From Rhodospirillaceae bacterium (GTDB lineage: Bacteria; Pseudomonadota; Alphaproteobacteria; Rhodospirillales; Rhodospirillaceae): 64,000 nt of DNA. Positions 63,194 to 64,000 of this stretch are shown here, in pieces. Every line of letters begins with the position of its first letter. Positions within the stretch are counted from its first letter, which is position 1. The stretch is taken from contig JAQWRV010000013.1 in the NCBI GenBank assembly GCA_029243545.1, positions 169,219 to 233,218 on the forward strand. Reading direction: 5' to 3'. Under the pieces are notes generated by a model. That model worked only from the letters and a program-made list of their open reading frames with translations, searched no databases and had not been told where the DNA came from. The position numbers and the translations under genes were made by a program.

Positions 63194-63222
63194 AAAGAAA
63201 CCCGCCATAAAGCGGGCTTTTC
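63193..63222 (-). terminator. Terminator-like hairpin downstream of tRNA-Lys
   Basis: On the minus strand AAGCCCGC-TTTATG-GCGGGTTT forms an 8-bp stem (one G-T pair) followed by a T-rich run. It lies about 55 bp after the 3' end of the tRNA-Lys fragment, as the terminator of the former tRNA gene would. It also touches the start of the TonB receptor gene. Confidence 0.5.
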
Positions 63223-63274
63223 GGCATTGTCAGACTAAAGTACGCGAGCCCAGTTGATATTGCTTGGTTTTTCA

Positions 63275-63319
63275 TGGTGGGCGCAGCAGGGCTCGAACCT
63301 GCGACCCGCTGATTAAGAG
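63275..63319 (-). other. Attachment site: 3' fragment of tRNA-Lys(CUU)
   Basis: The minus strand reads CTCTTAATCAGCGGGTCGC, then the T-arm AGGTTCGAGCCCT and the CCA end, which are positions 32-76 of a tRNA with anticodon loop CU-CUU-AA, i.e. lysine. The 45 nt start exactly at the anticodon loop, and the 5' half is absent: the bases before it do not pair with the anticodon stem. This is the usual footprint of tyrosine-integrase attachment at a tRNA gene, leaving one 3' copy at the far boundary. An intact tRNA-Lys would be expected at the other end of the element, beyond the window. Confidence 0.75.
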
Positions 63320-63486
63320 TAAGTGGACGTCCCTCTGGGGGCCTAGGAAAAACCCCAAGTAATAAGAATAACTGGCTTATTTGCTGGTATATACGCCGCC
63401 ACCTACAATATTAGACCGACACCTGCACTCAGTAGCGTGTATGCTATATGCTCATTTTCTCTGCCAGCATACACATAGGACAAGCT

Positions 63487-64000
63487 ATGCCCCAGGCATA
63501 TTTGACCAAAAGCGTGGTTGAGGCCGCTAAACCAAAAAAGAATAATTACTATGTCGTGTGGGATTCCGCCGAAAACCCAAGGCAACACGCAATCAAGAAT
63601 TTTGGACTTAAGGTCCTTCCTTCTGGGAGGAAGGTCTTCATTTACATTTATCGCATGGATGGGCGTAAATCGAACCATACGCGCATCACCATAGGCCCGC
63701 TATCAGACTCGTTGACGGTGCTAAAAGCGCGACGGCGGGCAGAAGACCTCCAGGCAGAGGTGTTAGCAGCCAAAAAGGGGGAAGGCCCTGATCCACGAAC
63801 AAAGCAAAAAGAGTTGGCAGCTACGCGCATACGCAGAAAAGCGACCGCTGAGGACCGTGAACTTGCAAATGTTGCAGAGAGTTGGCTGAAGAAGAAAGAG
63901 GCGCTGAAACGTAGCGCCAATTACATTTTGGATATTCGGCGAACGCTAGAACGCGAGGTCTTTCAGGAACGCAAAAATGCGGGTTTTCCTGGGTGGCGAT
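63487..64000 (+). CDS. Tyrosine integrase, N-terminal part (cut by window edge)
   Basis: An open frame from ATG at 63487 to the window edge (171 codons) matches the P4-type integrase N-terminus. The DUF4102-like arm-binding domain has KNFGLKVLPSGRKVFIYIYR and the helix TVLKARRRAEDLQAEV, followed by the core-binding start (FPGWR at the edge). The catalytic Arg-His-Arg-Tyr residues lie beyond the window. It lies 167 bp from the tRNA-Lys fragment, the classic arrangement for genomic islands or prophages. Confidence 0.85.
   Translation, partial: MPQAYLTKSVVEAAKPKKNNYYVVWDSAENPRQHAIKNFGLKVLPSGRKVFIYIYRMDGRKSNHTRITIGPLSDSLTVLKARRRAEDLQAEVLAAKKGEGPDPRTKQKELAATRIRRKATAEDRELANVAESWLKKKEALKRSANYILDIRRTLEREVFQERKNAGFPGWR

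Larger units (their letters stand above)
63275..64000. mobile_element. Left end of an integrative element at tRNA-Lys
   Basis: The region from the tRNA-Lys 3' fragment to the window edge holds a tyrosine integrase reading away from the attachment site. About 166 bp of non-coding DNA lie between the fragment and the integrase start and may contain arm-type integrase sites. The element extends beyond the window; no cargo gene is visible here. Confidence 0.65.

Noticed and set aside
1..64000. CRISPR arrays, rRNA genes or intact tRNAs
   Set aside because: No regularly spaced repeats or rRNA-like sequence were seen; the only tRNA-like sequence is the 45-nt fragment at 63275-63319.

Overview
The window looks like a chromosomal segment from a Gram-negative, probably proteobacterial, organism of moderate-to-high GC. 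The signs are a TonB-dependent receptor, outer-membrane beta-barrels, periplasmic c-type cytochromes, and Sec and Tat signal peptides. I cannot place it to genus. The segment is rich in accessory metabolism and in paralogues, carries several decayed genes, and its right end runs into a mobile element integrated at a tRNA-Lys gene.

Layout. (1) 1-24.4 kb: short operons, mostly on the minus strand, of catabolic or tailoring enzymes. These include an acyl-CoA-dehydrogenase-fold flavoprotein, a carboxymuconolactone-decarboxylase-like protein, four short-chain dehydrogenases (three of one unusual subtype), a methyltransferase with a Tat-like leader, MFS transporters, beta-propeller proteins, DUF1838, an aldo-keto reductase, two serine beta-lactamase-fold hydrolases and a RedY/HapK-like protein. 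(2) 24.5-38.9 kb: a DUF3089 lipase-like gene, then a tight plus-strand operon with ATGA/GTGA stop-start overlaps. It encodes a flavoprotein fused to two cNMP domains and four 4Fe-4S clusters, a putative di-heme b membrane protein, an FHA-anchored decaheme cytochrome, a small exported protein, a tandem HbpS/GlcG-like protein, an outer-membrane barrel, a decaheme cytochrome with LVIVD repeats, and a 44-residue peptide. (3) 39.3-42.1 kb, convergent: glutamate dehydrogenase and a c554-like multiheme cytochrome. (4) 42.3-53.6 kb: a second catabolic block that repeats the families of block 1 (alpha/beta hydrolases, a decayed acyl-CoA-dehydrogenase-fold gene, two methyltransferases, PhyH dioxygenase, amidohydrolase, metallo-beta-lactamase fold, peptide-type binding protein). 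(5) 53.7-57.6 kb, minus strand: B12-type radical SAM enzyme, a 42-residue peptide, a 2OG-Fe(II)-type oxygenase and a TylF-like methyltransferase, which resembles a small-molecule or RiPP tailoring cluster. (6) 58-63.2 kb: soluble glucose-dehydrogenase-like protein, exported methyltransferase-like protein, glutathione transferase, TonB receptor. (7) 63.3 kb to the end: a 45-nt 3' fragment of tRNA-Lys(CUU) and a tyrosine integrase that runs off the window.

Most interesting system. The 25.8-38.9 kb operon can be read as an electron path. Electrons would pass from a cytoplasmic flavin/iron-sulphur module under cyclic-nucleotide control, through two stacked b hemes in the membrane (two His-X13-His pairs), to ten periplasmic c hemes tethered by a TM-FHA module, and then to an outer-membrane barrel with a second decaheme protein. 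I know of no named system with this composition, so the function (respiration of an extracellular or periplasmic acceptor, or oxidation of a donor) is inference. The second candidate is the 53.7-57.6 kb tailoring cluster with its putative precursor peptide.
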